From positions 1-50,854 of the forward strand of contig JABWBA010000016.1 of NCBI GenBank assembly GCA_013360745.1: DNA of 50,854 bases, given 5' to 3'. The position numbers and the translations under genes were made by a program. The notes under the pieces were generated by a model. That model saw only the letters and a list, made by a program, of their open reading frames with translations. It did not search any database and was not told the origin of the DNA. This DNA is from Chthonomonadales bacterium (GTDB lineage Bacteria; Armatimonadota; Chthonomonadetes; Chthonomonadales; CAJBBX01). Within the stretch, counting starts at the first letter, position 1; the number at the start of each line of letters is the position of its first letter. This document shows positions 8,661 through 17,567 of the stretch, in pieces.

Positions 8661-9122
8661 TCACTCTCCCTGAGCGCCACCCGGCAGTTCGATGATCTCG
8701 AACCAGTATCGACGGAGCGTTTTCATCACCTCCACAAGGCCCTCGAACGTGAGCGGTTTGCTGACATACGAGTTCGCGCCTTCGGAATACGATCGCAGGA
8801 TGTCCTCCTCTGCCTTGGAGGTGGTGAGTATGACGACCGGAATGGATCGCAGCTCTGGATCCGCCTTGACGGCGCGAAGGGCTTCTCGACCATCCATGCG
8901 GGGCATGTTCAGGTCCATAAGTATGATGCCGGGGCGTGGCGAATCGGCCGGGTCCGACCAGCGTCCCCGGCGCTTGAGATAATCAAGGAGCTCTTCGCCG
9001 TTCTCAACCATCACCAGGCTATTGGCAAGCATGCACTCCTCGAGCGCCTCGCGCGCCAGAAGCCGATCGTCCGGGTCATCTTCCGCCATCAAGATCGTGA
9101 TGGGCTTGGCGTTGAACATCAA
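8661..9122 (-). CDS. Single-domain response regulator (CheY/Rcp1-like)
   Basis: A 153-residue stand-alone receiver domain. Conserved elements are present: acidic pocket AEDDPDD, phosphorylation Asp in LMDLNMPRMDG, LTTSKAEED and SKPLT with the switch Lys. The insertion after helix 2 (LLDYLKRRGRW) is typical of the Rcp1/CheY-like group that pairs with phytochrome-like or other hybrid histidine kinases. No kinase is encoded in the window. It sits one base upstream of the REC-PP2C-HATPase gene, so it probably shares its transcript and may compete for, or relay, phosphoryl groups to it. Confidence 0.9.
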   Translation of the reverse strand: MMFNAKPITILMAEDDPDDRLLAREALEECMLANSLVMVENGEELLDYLKRRGRWSDPADSPRPGIILMDLNMPRMDGREALRAVKADPELRSIPVVILTTSKAEEDILRSYSEGANSYVSKPLTFEGLVEVMKTLRRYWFEIIELPGGAQGE

Positions 9123-9164
9123 GGATCCTCCAACCGGGATGAGCCTGAAGGCTCGATGATCCGC

Positions 9165-9806
9165 CTAGCGCGCAACAACGGCCCAGACCGTTCGGAGGAG
9201 CAACAGCATATCACCGCCAAGGGTACGAGACTGCAGGTACTTCAGGTCGATGGCCAGCTTGGCCGGCATAATCTCGTTGATATAGTAGTCCTCGACATCA
9301 TCGCGGCCTTCGAGCAGAGCCTCCTCATTCCGGTATTCCAGCTGCGTCAGGCCGGTGACTCCCGGCCGCACACTGAGAACTTCAAGCTGCACCGGCGAGT
9401 AGTGTTCGACGTATCGGGGCACCTCGGGACGCGGACCGACAAGCGCCATTTCGCCCCGCAGAACGTTCAGGAACTGCGGCAGCTCGTCCAGCTTGTACTT
9501 ACGCATGATTCGGCCGATACCGGTGATGCGCTGATCGCCCCCTGCCGTCACTTCCGGACCTCCCTGACTCGGTCGCATCGAGCGGAACTTCAACAGGGTA
9601 AAGGGGACTCGATGGCGGCCGATTCGCGTCTGACGGAAAAGAACGGGACCGGGCGAGGAGAGTTTGACGAGGAGGCCAAGGAGGAGCATGATCGGCGCCA
9701 GGATGAGCAGCAGCAGCGCCGAACCCAGGATGTCGACGGTTCGCCGGATCATCTCCGTTGCCGCGCCCTGTGGTGGATCGTTCAGCTTGCTCGTCGTCGC
9801 GTTCAA
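9165..9806 (-). CDS. Initiating sugar-1-phosphate transferase (PglC/WcaJ-like, monotopic PGT)
   Basis: A 213-residue polyprenyl-phosphate phosphoglycosyltransferase that starts a lipid-linked glycan by moving a sugar phosphate from a UDP-sugar to undecaprenyl phosphate. Visible features are one hydrophobic membrane segment (about residues 27-50), the [12 protein letters not shown] and LLKFRSM blocks, the catalytic Asp-Glu dyad in KLDELPQ (D107-E108), and VGPRPE followed by RPGVTGLTQ. The short length is close to PglC rather than the long WbaP/WcaJ forms with extra N-terminal membrane helices. It overlaps the DegT aminotransferase stop by 4 bp. The sugar substrate is not determinable from sequence. 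Confidence 0.9.
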   Translation of the reverse strand: MNATTSKLNDPPQGAATEMIRRTVDILGSALLLLILAPIMLLLGLLVKLSSPGPVLFRQTRIGRHRVPFTLLKFRSMRPSQGGPEVTAGGDQRITGIGRIMRKYKLDELPQFLNVLRGEMALVGPRPEVPRYVEHYSPVQLEVLSVRPGVTGLTQLEYRNEEALLEGRDDVEDYYINEIMPAKLAIDLKYLQSRTLGGDMLLLLRTVWAVVAR

Positions 9807-10963
9807 CCCGTCAGGATCTCGCGCACGGCGTCAATTACACGCCGAATGTCGTCGTCACCCATGCGCGTGTAGATCGGCAAACTGACCACGCGCGCGAACT
9901 CCGCTTCAGCGGCCGGGTACTGATCCGCGGTAAGGCCATACCGGTCCCTCCAGTAGGGCTGCCGATGAAGCGGGATGAAGTGCACACTGGTGCCGATTCC
10001 CCGGTCCGCCATCGCTTCGATGAAGCCGTCTCGCTCGATCGGAGCGTCGGGCCGGAGGCGGAGCATGTACAGGTGCCATGCATGGAGATCGCCCAGCGGC
10101 GCTTGCGGCGGAAGGTCGGCAGGCAGATCGGCGAAGGCCTGATCGTACATCTCCGCGATCCGGGCTCGACCGTCACGAAGCGAGTACAGCCGTTGAAGCT
10201 GTTGTCGGCCGAGGGCGGCGGCGATATCGGTCATATTGTACTTGTAGCCCGGCGCGATGACCTCGTAGTACCATGCTGGCCGCTCGGACGTATAGCGGTC
10301 GAACGCATCCCGGTCGATGCCGTGCAGCCGCATGACCCTGCAGCGGGCGGCGAGCTCCGGATCGCGGGTCACCACCATACCCCCTTCACCGGTCGCCAGG
10401 GTCTTGGTCGCGTAGAAGCTGAAGACCGTCGCATCGGAGTCGAGCCGGCCGATCATACGGCTCCGGTAGGTTGCAGGCAAGGCGTGCGCTGCGTCCTCGA
10501 CCACCCGTAGTCCGGCATCCCGGGCGATCTGCAGGATCGGATCCATATCGCAGGCCAGGCCGCCAATATGGACCGGCATGATCGCGCGCGTACGGCGAGT
10601 GACCGCCGTGCGCACCTTCTCGGGATCCATGTTGAGCGTCGTCGGGTCTATGTCGACGAAGACGGGGTCGGCGCCCAGGTACCGTACCACTTCAGCGGTA
10701 GCCGTGAACGTGTTCGTGGTGGTGATGACCTCGTCCCCGGGGCCGACGCCGCAGGCTTCGAGGGCAAGATGGAGGCCGGACGTCGCGGAGTTGACCGCAA
10801 TCGCCTCGACGTTGCCGATGAACTCGGCGAACTCGGACTCGAACAACCGCGTTTTCGGACCGGTGGTCAGCCAGCCCGAGCGAAGCGATTCGATCACCTC
10901 GGCGATCTCGGCCTCGCCGATATCGGGCACGGCAAACGGCAAAGAACGTGTTGGATTGGTCAT
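9803..10963 (-). CDS. DegT/DnrJ/EryC1/StrS sugar aminotransferase (ArnB/PglE/PseC class)
   Basis: A 386-residue PLP enzyme that transaminates a UDP-linked 4-keto sugar. Hallmarks are [10 protein letters not shown] near the N-terminus, VEDAAHAL (D157 to the pyridine nitrogen), the PLP-binding Lys K187 in [23 protein letters not shown] and HAWHLYMLR. The layout is close to ArnB and to the bacillosamine/pseudaminic aminotransferases. Translation is coupled to the following sugar transferase. Together with the GNAT gene upstream it could make a 4-acetamido-trideoxy sugar from the 4-keto product of the CapE-like dehydratase; that is inference. Confidence 0.88.
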   Translation of the reverse strand: MTNPTRSLPFAVPDIGEAEIAEVIESLRSGWLTTGPKTRLFESEFAEFIGNVEAIAVNSATSGLHLALEACGVGPGDEVITTTNTFTATAEVVRYLGADPVFVDIDPTTLNMDPEKVRTAVTRRTRAIMPVHIGGLACDMDPILQIARDAGLRVVEDAAHALPATYRSRMIGRLDSDATVFSFYATKTLATGEGGMVVTRDPELAARCRVMRLHGIDRDAFDRYTSERPAWYYEVIAPGYKYNMTDIAAALGRQQLQRLYSLRDGRARIAEMYDQAFADLPADLPPQAPLGDLHAWHLYMLRLRPDAPIERDGFIEAMADRGIGTSVHFIPLHRQPYWRDRYGLTADQYPAAEAEFARVVSLPIYTRMGDDDIRRVIDAVREILTG

Positions 10964-11057
10964 GGAATCATCACAGCGATCACTATCGGCATGGTACCCG
11001 ATCCTGGATCAGTCCAACCAGGACGGTCCGGCCGTGCGAATGGATAACCCGGGCAGG

Positions 11058-11097
11058 CGCAGGCGAGCGTCGGGATCGTTTACCCGATTCGCCTGCG
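11058..11097 (-). terminator. Hairpin between GNAT and DegT genes
   Basis: A perfect 9-bp inverted repeat (arms 11058-11066 and 11089-11097) with a further CGGG/CCCG pairing inside its 22-base loop. It lies in the 164-bp gap between the GNAT stop and the DegT start. There is no T-run, so it could be a factor-dependent terminator, an attenuator or an mRNA-stability element. The rest of the gap shows nothing else. Confidence 0.4.
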
Positions 11098-11127
11098 ATC
11101 TCCAGCCGCAGAGGGCGTCGGACGCAC

Positions 11128-11763
11128 CTAGCCATGGAACGGAAGGCGATAATGGTACCGTGACCGTTTGCCGGTAGCGTCGAAGCGGGCTTCCTGCACG
11201 AACCCCGCGGCCTGATACAACCGATTCGTGCGGTCGTTCGCCTCGGCGTCTGTGGTCAGATGGATCGCCGGCGCTCCGGTTTGGCGGGCGGCCTCCACCA
11301 TCGCCACGATCAACCTTCTGCCGATCCCCCTGCCCTGCCAATCCGGATGGACGCCCAGAGAGGCGAACTCCACTTCATCGTCCGGCGGCTCATAGGCGCT
11401 TGTTCTGCCGCGAAAGACGCCCATGGCGTTCTGTAGGACGACCCCGAAGATCCGCGGATGGGTGAGGATACCGGCGATGATATGGGGCGCCAGAGTAGGC
11501 AAACGGCGTTTCAACGCCGAGGAGAACTGACGCGCGTCCAGGTAGCCTGCGGCGAAACCGACGGCTGCGCCGTCGATCTCGGCCACGAGGAGGATGCCCG
11601 CGGGATACCGGAGAATGGTCTCGTAGTATCGTCGGAGAAAGCCCTTTCCGAGCATGGTCAGGACGAAGCCGGGAAACGCGGCGGTATGGACGTCGGCAAG
11701 ACGCCCGAGGTCGCGCTCGGTAGCCCTGCGCACTGCGACCATATCGCTGCCGCGCGCTGCCAT
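11128..11763 (-). CDS. GNAT-family N-acetyltransferase
   Basis: A 211-residue Gcn5-type acetyltransferase. The acetyl-CoA pyrophosphate loop reads QGRGIG (143-148) after VEFASLGVHPDW, and the C-terminal ANDRTNRLYQAAGF segment is the usual motif B region. It sits one base downstream of the WbuB-like transferase and upstream of the DegT aminotransferase, so its substrate is plausibly the 4-amino sugar made by DegT, as PseH acts after PseC. Substrate specificity cannot be read from sequence, and it could instead acetylate a different sugar or protein. Confidence 0.82.
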   Translation of the reverse strand: MAARGSDMVAVRRATERDLGRLADVHTAAFPGFVLTMLGKGFLRRYYETILRYPAGILLVAEIDGAAVGFAAGYLDARQFSSALKRRLPTLAPHIIAGILTHPRIFGVVLQNAMGVFRGRTSAYEPPDDEVEFASLGVHPDWQGRGIGRRLIVAMVEAARQTGAPAIHLTTDAEANDRTNRLYQAAGFVQEARFDATGKRSRYHYRLPFHG

Positions 11764-11764
11764 G

Positions 11765-12997
11765 TCAGGCGCCGATCAGGCCTTTCAGGATCGTTTCGAC
11801 CTGGCTCACGCACGCGTCACGGGTCAGGTTGCCCTGGACGTAGGCTCGGCCCGCCCGACCCATCTGTACGCATCCCGCAGGGTCCGATTTGAGCTTGAGA
11901 GCCGCTTCGGCCAGCGCTGCAGGGTCCGCTGGGGGAGTGACGAACCCTGCGCCAGAGGCCTCGATCACCTGTCGCGCATCCCCATGCGACGGGATGGCTG
12001 CAAGGATCGGACGGGCGGCGGCCATGATCGTGGCGATTTTCGACGGCACCGTCGGAGTCGCCACCTCGGGCCGCAGGGTTACGAGGCAGACGTTCGCAGC
12101 GGCCAGCGCCCCGGGATACTGTTCCTTCGGCTGCATGGGCAGGAATCGGACGTTCGGGAGGCCATCCGCCGCCGCCGCGAGCCGATCCCGCTCGGCGCCT
12201 CCGCCGACCATGAGCCAGACCATATCCTGCACATTCACGGTTCGTCGAGCGGCTTCGATCACGACATCCAGCCCCTGAGAGAAGCCCATCGTACCCGCGA
12301 ACAGGACCACGAATCGGGAACCGAGATCGTGCTCCACCCGAAACGGCAGCTCGGGCGTTGGGGCTGGCGGTTCGCCCGAAAAGCCGGAGACATCCACCCA
12401 GTTGGCAACCACGTGCACCCGATCGGGCTGCCCACCCCGCTCGATGACGAAGTCGCGGTTGCCCGGCGACATGACGGTGATCGCATCGGCGGTTCTGTAG
12501 AGGGTGCGTTCCATCCGCTCGAAGATCCGGATCATCCGCCGGCCTCGGAGGATGCCGAGATCGATCATGCACTGCGGGAACAGGTCCTGCACGTTCGCCA
12601 CCCACGGCGCTCCAAACCGTCGGGCGACTTGCCTCGCGGCCAGGCCCATCATGATGGGCGGCGTGACGGTGTAGATCACGTCGGGCCGAGCGGTCAGCGC
12701 TGCGCGAAGCCCTGAGACCGGCGGCGCGAGCATCTGCACAAGCCCTCTGCTCAGGATCGAGCTGCCGTAGAAGTTCGGTCCGTTGATCCGGAGGATATCC
12801 ATGCCGCCCATCCGCTCCCGAGCCAGCAGCTTCCTCCGATATCGTTCCGGCATCGTGGGGACGTTGTATCGGGGGAAGCCGGTGACCACCGTTACTCGGT
12901 GTCCTCGGGCCGCGAGGGTCTCGCCCAGCTCATATGGCAGGTGGGGCCCCGACCCGATCTCTGGCGGGAAGTAGTGGCTGAGGAGCAGAACCTGCAT
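11765..12997 (-). CDS. wbuB: GT4 glycosyltransferase, WbuB-like (probable L-FucNAc transferase)
   Basis: A ~410-residue GT-B fold transferase. The start MQVLLLSHYFPPEIGSGPH and the conserved HGHRVTVVTGFPRYN-like segment match the WbuB group of L-fucosamine transferases, and the C-terminal half has the retaining GT4 signature (PSKIATIMAAARPILA). The start is set at the ATG 12995-12997 because the longer reading would overlap capG by 170 bp with no family resemblance. It follows capG by 23 bp. In E. coli O26-type clusters wbuB likewise follows the fnl genes, so context supports use of UDP-L-FucNAc. The family is firm; the donor sugar is inferred. Confidence 0.85.
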   Translation of the reverse strand: MQVLLLSHYFPPEIGSGPHLPYELGETLAARGHRVTVVTGFPRYNVPTMPERYRRKLLARERMGGMDILRINGPNFYGSSILSRGLVQMLAPPVSGLRAALTARPDVIYTVTPPIMMGLAARQVARRFGAPWVANVQDLFPQCMIDLGILRGRRMIRIFERMERTLYRTADAITVMSPGNRDFVIERGGQPDRVHVVANWVDVSGFSGEPPAPTPELPFRVEHDLGSRFVVLFAGTMGFSQGLDVVIEAARRTVNVQDMVWLMVGGGAERDRLAAAADGLPNVRFLPMQPKEQYPGALAAANVCLVTLRPEVATPTVPSKIATIMAAARPILAAIPSHGDARQVIEASGAGFVTPPADPAALAEAALKLKSDPAGCVQMGRAGRAYVQGNLTRDACVSQVETILKGLIGA

Positions 12998-13020
12998 CGG
13001 TACGTAAGGAGCGCCCGGGG

Positions 13021-14169
13021 TCAGTGCGAGGCCGGCGACGGATACTCCCGCCAGACCGTGCGCCTGATATAGGGCGTGTACGAATGGATGATCCGCACGA
13101 CCTTTTCGGATACGTTCGGCGACTGATAGTCGGCCACCGGCAGAAGAAGCCGCTGATCGCCGCGCGGCTGTTTCAGGACAATGTCGAGGCATCGGAGGAC
13201 GTGGTCCGGCTCGAGCCCGGTGAGCATCACGGAGCCCTCCTCCATCCCCTCGGGGCGCTCATGCGCCTCGCGGATGTTCAGGGCGGGGAAGTTGAGAATG
13301 GACGACTCCTCGGTGATCGTTCCGCTGTCCGACAGGACCGCGCGGGCCTCCATCTGGAGCCGGACGTAGTCGCTGAAGCCAAGGGGTTTCAGGAGGTCGA
13401 TGCCGTCGGCAATGGTCGGACCGGCGCTCTCGATCCGCTTGCGGGTCCGCGGATGGGTCGAAACGATCACCCGAACGCCGTATTGATGAACGAGACCATT
13501 CAGGACCCGGATCAGCCGGTCGAAGAGGGCAGGGGAATCGATGTTCTCCTCGCGGTGCGCACTGACGACGAAAAAGCCGCGCGACTGCAGCCCCAGGCGG
13601 TCCATCACCTCGGATGCTTCGATCTTCGGCCGATAGTAGGCGATCACTTCATACATAGGGCTGCCCGTCTTGATCACTCGATCGGGCGGGATGCCTTCGC
13701 GCAGGAGGTATTCCCGGGCGATCGAGCTGTACGGCATGTTGATATCGGAAATGTGATCGATGATCCTCCGGTTGATCTCCTCCGGCACTCGCTCGTCGAA
13801 GCATCGGTTGCCCGCTTCCATGTGGAAGACCGGAATCCGACGACGCTTGGCCGCAATGGCGGACAGACAGCTGTTGGTATCGCCGAGGACGAGTACGGCC
13901 TCCGGTTGAAGCTCGCCCAGAACCCGATCCGTCTCGCTGATGGTCTTGCCGATGGTTTCAGCGGCGACGCTGCCGGCGGCCCCGAGGTATCGATCGGGCG
14001 GACGGATGTCGAGATCGTCGAAAAAGACCTGGTTCAGTTCGTAATCGTAGTTCTGACCCGTATGGATGAGGGAGTGATCCGTGTCCCGATCAAGGGCTGC
14101 GATCACCCGGGACAGGCGGATGATTTCCGGGCGAGTGCCGACGATCGTAGCGACCCGCAGCTTACCCAT
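13021..14169 (-). CDS. capG: UDP-sugar 2-epimerase, CapG/FnlC-like (last step to UDP-L-FucNAc)
   Basis: A ~382-residue non-hydrolysing UDP-HexNAc 2-epimerase. The GTRPEIIRLS loop at residues 11-20, HTGQNYD, GDTNS, HMEAGNRCFDERVPEE and the SDSGTITEESS segment are all present. It catalyses C2 epimerisation of the CapF product to UDP-L-FucNAc. The ATG at 14167-14169 starts the conserved domain and overlaps the capF stop by 8 bp; the longer open frame upstream is antifunctional capF sequence in another frame. A second, separate WecB-type epimerase lies at 31292, so this one is best assigned to the L-FucNAc branch. Confidence 0.88.
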   Translation of the reverse strand: MGKLRVATIVGTRPEIIRLSRVIAALDRDTDHSLIHTGQNYDYELNQVFFDDLDIRPPDRYLGAAGSVAAETIGKTISETDRVLGELQPEAVLVLGDTNSCLSAIAAKRRRIPVFHMEAGNRCFDERVPEEINRRIIDHISDINMPYSSIAREYLLREGIPPDRVIKTGSPMYEVIAYYRPKIEASEVMDRLGLQSRGFFVVSAHREENIDSPALFDRLIRVLNGLVHQYGVRVIVSTHPRTRKRIESAGPTIADGIDLLKPLGFSDYVRLQMEARAVLSDSGTITEESSILNFPALNIREAHERPEGMEEGSVMLTGLEPDHVLRCLDIVLKQPRGDQRLLLPVADYQSPNVSEKVVRIIHSYTPYIRRTVWREYPSPASH

Positions 14170-15280
14170 GATCGACCTCGTCGAAGTAGGTGTCCGGCCG
14201 CTCCGGGTCGAAGATCTCAGAGGCCCAGAAGAGCGTGACCATCTCCGTTGCGCCGACGTTCTGGATGCAATGCGTATAGCCGGGGGGGATGTCAACGACA
14301 CGCCAATCGTCGCCCGACACCCGAATCCGATGAACGGTGTCGGAGTGGATGTGCCGGAGTCGGATCTCGCCCTCGCCCGATAGCACGAGGAACTTCTCGA
14401 CCTTGGTATGGTGGTAGTGGTTGCCACGGATCACGCCGGGGTGGGTGGTGGAGACGAACATCTGTCCGGCGCCCTGCGACTTGACGAACTCCGCAAGGCT
14501 GCCCCGGGGATCCGTCCGTTTCTGCAGCGCATAGGCCCAGCCGTCCTCGGGCAGGAAGGCGTTGTAGGTGGCTAACAGCCGACGATGGAACGGGTCTGAA
14601 AGGTCCAGCAGCATCAGATCATCGCGGCTCCGGCGGAGCGCTTGCAGCTTTTCGACGATCGCGCCCAGGGTGATCTGAAAGACCGGCTCCACGGCGCCAT
14701 AGCGGAATCCGGGGGGTTGGTCCGCATCGATGAGCGAGACGAAGGACGCGACCACATCATCGATGTAGACCAGGGACATCTCTCGCGCGGGATCGCTGAC
14801 GGTGATGGGCAGGTCCCGCGCAATGTTGTGACAGAACGTCGCAACCGCGCTGTTATAGTTGGGTCGAGACCACTTGCCAAAGACGTTGGGCAGCCGGAAG
14901 ACGATGCCCGCCGCGCCTGTTGTCTCCGCATAGGCCCGGAGTTTCTCCTCCGCGCCCAGCTTCGAGATGCCGTAGGGGTTGTCCAGTTCGGCCTGGATCG
15001 ACGATGAGAGGACAATGGTCGGTCGTTGGCCCGACGCTGCCGCCAGTTCGCAGACCCGCGCCGTGAGGTCGCGGTTGCCTGCTGCGTACTCGCTCGGATC
15101 CGGCGGCCGATTGACCCCCGCGAGATGGAAGATGACATCGGCGGCGGCGATCAGGGCCGACAGCTCCGTGTCGGAATCGAGATCGTAACCGAGCACGGTG
15201 ACGTCCTCGCGGCGTGCGAGGACCGTAGCCAGGTTCCGTCCCATGAAACCGGACGAGCCGGTGATCAGGATCGTGGGCAT
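14162..15280 (-). CDS. capF: CapF-like bifunctional reductase/C3-epimerase with C-terminal cupin
   Basis: A 372-residue two-domain enzyme of UDP-L-FucNAc synthesis. The N-terminal short-chain dehydrogenase/reductase domain has GSSGFMG (8-14) and catalytic YGISK (Y103, K107). From about residue 245 a cupin follows with the metal-binding HYHHTKVEK and GEGEIRLRHI motif. In S. aureus Cap5F the cupin epimerises C3 and the N-domain reduces C4 with NADPH. The stop overlaps capG and the start overlaps the capE stop by one base (TAATG), so capE, capF and capG form a tightly coupled unit. Confidence 0.92.
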   Translation of the reverse strand: MPTILITGSSGFMGRNLATVLARREDVTVLGYDLDSDTELSALIAAADVIFHLAGVNRPPDPSEYAAGNRDLTARVCELAAASGQRPTIVLSSSIQAELDNPYGISKLGAEEKLRAYAETTGAAGIVFRLPNVFGKWSRPNYNSAVATFCHNIARDLPITVSDPAREMSLVYIDDVVASFVSLIDADQPPGFRYGAVEPVFQITLGAIVEKLQALRRSRDDLMLLDLSDPFHRRLLATYNAFLPEDGWAYALQKRTDPRGSLAEFVKSQGAGQMFVSTTHPGVIRGNHYHHTKVEKFLVLSGEGEIRLRHIHSDTVHRIRVSGDDWRVVDIPPGYTHCIQNVGATEMVTLFWASEIFDPERPDTYFDEVDHG

Positions 15281-16314
15281 TATACGGTGTCCTGTCCGGA
15301 GCCGCTATTGGCGAGCTCGTTCTGAATATAGCGCAGACCTCGAAGCATCGCCGTCATACTGGCGACGTCAAGCCGCTCGGTGTTATGGGAGTGATAGTCC
15401 TCGACCTCGCCGGTCTCGCGGCTCCCTTCGGTGAAGTAGAGGGCGTAGTTCAGATCCCGGATGTCCGCCGGAACCCGGAAGTACCGGCCCAGGTCCTCCG
15501 ATCGAACCCGTTCCTCGCGCGTCAGCAGCGTCTCGTACAGCTTCTCTCCGTGGCGCGTGCCGATCACGCGCACGGGCGCCTCGGATTCGAAGATCCGTTT
15601 GATCGCCTCAGCCAGCGTGCCGATCGTCGCCGCCGGCGCCTTCTGCACGAAGATATCCCCCGGCCGTGCGTGTTCGAACGCGAAGAGCACCAGATCAACC
15701 GCGTCTTCGATCGACATCATGAACCGGGTCATCTCAGGATCCGTGATCGTCAGAGCTTCGCCGCGGCGGATCTGGTCGACGAAGAGGGGAATCACCGATC
15801 CGCGCGATGCCATGACGTTGCCATATCGAGTGCCGCTCATGATGCAGCCCCGTTCCGCCGCCACACGGGCCTTGGCGACCATCAGCTTCTCCATCATCGC
15901 CTTGCTGATGCCCATGGCGTTGATCGGATAGACGGCCTTATCCGTGCTCAGGACGACGACACGCTCGACGCCGCACGCCATCGCCGCCGTCAGCACGTTC
16001 TCGGCCCCGAGGGCGTTGGTCTTGATCGCTTCGATCGGATAGAACTCGCAGGAGGGCACCTGTTTCAGCGCCGCCGCGTGGAACACATAGTCGACCCCGA
16101 CCATGGCATCGTGGAGGCTTGCTGGTTCGCGTACATCGCCGATATAGAACCGGAGGCGCGAGGTGCCATAGCCGATCCGCATATCCTCCTGCTTCTTCTC
16201 ATCCCGACTGAAGACGCGGATCTGGCCCACGTCCGTAGCGAGAAACCGGCGGACCGCGGCGTTGCCGAATGATCCCGTCCCACCCGTGATCAGTACCGTC
16301 TTATCCTTGAACAT
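15280..16314 (-). CDS. capE: UDP-GlcNAc 4,6-dehydratase/5-epimerase, CapE/WbjB-like
   Basis: A 344-residue extended SDR enzyme that starts UDP-L-FucNAc synthesis. It has the NAD loop GGTGSFG (11-17) and STDKAVYPINAMGISK, with D125, K126 and Met at 134 where PseB-type dehydratases have Tyr. This Met variant and numbering match CapE/WbjB rather than PseB. The 4-keto product is also a possible substrate for the DegT aminotransferase encoded further along. The gene is followed immediately by capF. A 71-bp gap to the upstream GT4 gene shows no clear promoter. Confidence 0.92.
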   Translation of the reverse strand: MFKDKTVLITGGTGSFGNAAVRRFLATDVGQIRVFSRDEKKQEDMRIGYGTSRLRFYIGDVREPASLHDAMVGVDYVFHAAALKQVPSCEFYPIEAIKTNALGAENVLTAAMACGVERVVVLSTDKAVYPINAMGISKAMMEKLMVAKARVAAERGCIMSGTRYGNVMASRGSVIPLFVDQIRRGEALTITDPEMTRFMMSIEDAVDLVLFAFEHARPGDIFVQKAPAATIGTLAEAIKRIFESEAPVRVIGTRHGEKLYETLLTREERVRSEDLGRYFRVPADIRDLNYALYFTEGSRETGEVEDYHSHNTERLDVASMTAMLRGLRYIQNELANSGSGQDTV

Positions 16315-16385
16315 CCTGTCTCCCTATCGGACCGGCCGGCGCCGCGTCGCTCCAGATCCGTCGTCGTCTTGATCCGTTCCCACGG

Positions 16386-17567
16386 TCAGGCCTGGTCCGC
16401 CTGATGTGCGGTGATCTCCCTCCACAAGTCGATCAGGCGCGAGGTGACCGCCGGAGCCGCATAGTCCTTGCATGCCCGCCGTCGTCCTGCCTTCCCGAGA
16501 CGATCCCGCAGCGCCCGATCCGTGGCGAGGCGCGCCATAGCAGCCGCCAGACCATCGACATCCCGGGGAGCTGCGCAGAGGCCCGCGGGCGCATCCTCCT
16601 GCGGTTCGATCATATCCGGTATCGCACCCACCCGAGTTCCAAGCACCGGAAGGCCGCAGGCCATGGCCTCGGCCACGACGTTGGGAAACCCTTCGCTATG
16701 GCTGGGCAGTGCGAAGACATCGGCCCGAGCTGCCACGCGCAGCGCCGCCTCGTGCGATAGCGTACCATGAAACTGCAGGCGTACCGCGCCGCGTGATGCC
16801 GCCCCGCTCTCCGCGAACGCCTCGAGGCGACGTCGATACCCTTCTTCATAGGGGCCGACGATATCCAGATCGGCCGGCGCCCCCGCCCTCAGACACGCCT
16901 CCAACAGGTCCGTGACCCCTTTGGCTTCGAGCACATGGCCGATGTAGGCGATCCGAACGTCGGCATTCGACCGTGCCACCCCCTGAATGGCCGCATCAAT
17001 CGCTCCGATTTCGACCATGTTTGGCAGAATCCGGATGTCGCTCCCTGCACAGGCGAGGGCCAGGCGCTCCTGCGACAGGCGGTCGAGGACGATCGAAACG
17101 GCCGCTTCCCGGGTGCAGGCCTGGAGCGCGGCCCATTCCCGATTCCCGTTGTGGGCGAGCGTTGGGATCCGGCCCATGCGGTAGTGGATCACGGACCTCG
17201 CCCCTGCCCGGCGCGCCGCTCGCAGCATGATGAGGTCCCTGCGCAGGGCAAAGCCGGCGCTTGTGCATAGATGCACGATTTCGGGTTGGACTGCAGCCAG
17301 AGTGCGCCGGAAGCGGACGACATCTCTGAGAGCCTGGAAGGAGCCTCCGATGAGCCGTACCGGCGCCGCTACCTGGGTTACCGGCCTCCATCGAACGGCG
17401 GTGTCCAGGTGGCTCAGGGCGACCTCAGGGCGCATCGCGATCTCAGCGAGAAGGATCCTCGTCCAGGTGGCGATGCCTCCTGGCGGCGGCGGCAGCGGCG
17501 AGACCACCAGAGCGCGAAGAGAAGCCGCACCGCTCACGGCCTGGTCCGACCGAGCGGATCGGATCAT
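16386..17567 (-). CDS. GT4-family glycosyltransferase
   Basis: A 393-residue retaining GT-B glycosyltransferase. The N-terminus has SPLPPPPGGIATW (glycine-rich acceptor-side loop) and the C-terminal domain carries HSEGFPNVVAEAMACGLPVLGTRVGAIPDMI, the E-x7-E donor-binding motif of GT4. It probably adds one residue of the repeat unit on the cytoplasmic face. The start overlaps the stop of the preceding GT4 gene by 4 bp. Donor and acceptor are unknown. Confidence 0.88.
   Translation of the reverse strand: MIRSARSDQAVSGAASLRALVVSPLPPPPGGIATWTRILLAEIAMRPEVALSHLDTAVRWRPVTQVAAPVRLIGGSFQALRDVVRFRRTLAAVQPEIVHLCTSAGFALRRDLIMLRAARRAGARSVIHYRMGRIPTLAHNGNREWAALQACTREAAVSIVLDRLSQERLALACAGSDIRILPNMVEIGAIDAAIQGVARSNADVRIAYIGHVLEAKGVTDLLEACLRAGAPADLDIVGPYEEGYRRRLEAFAESGAASRGAVRLQFHGTLSHEAALRVAARADVFALPSHSEGFPNVVAEAMACGLPVLGTRVGAIPDMIEPQEDAPAGLCAAPRDVDGLAAAMARLATDRALRDRLGKAGRRRACKDYAAPAVTSRLIDLWREITAHQADQA

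Noticed and set aside
8628-9872. A 414-residue + strand open frame across the response regulator and sugar transferase
   Set aside because: It covers several real minus-strand genes; its sequence is low-complexity and basic.
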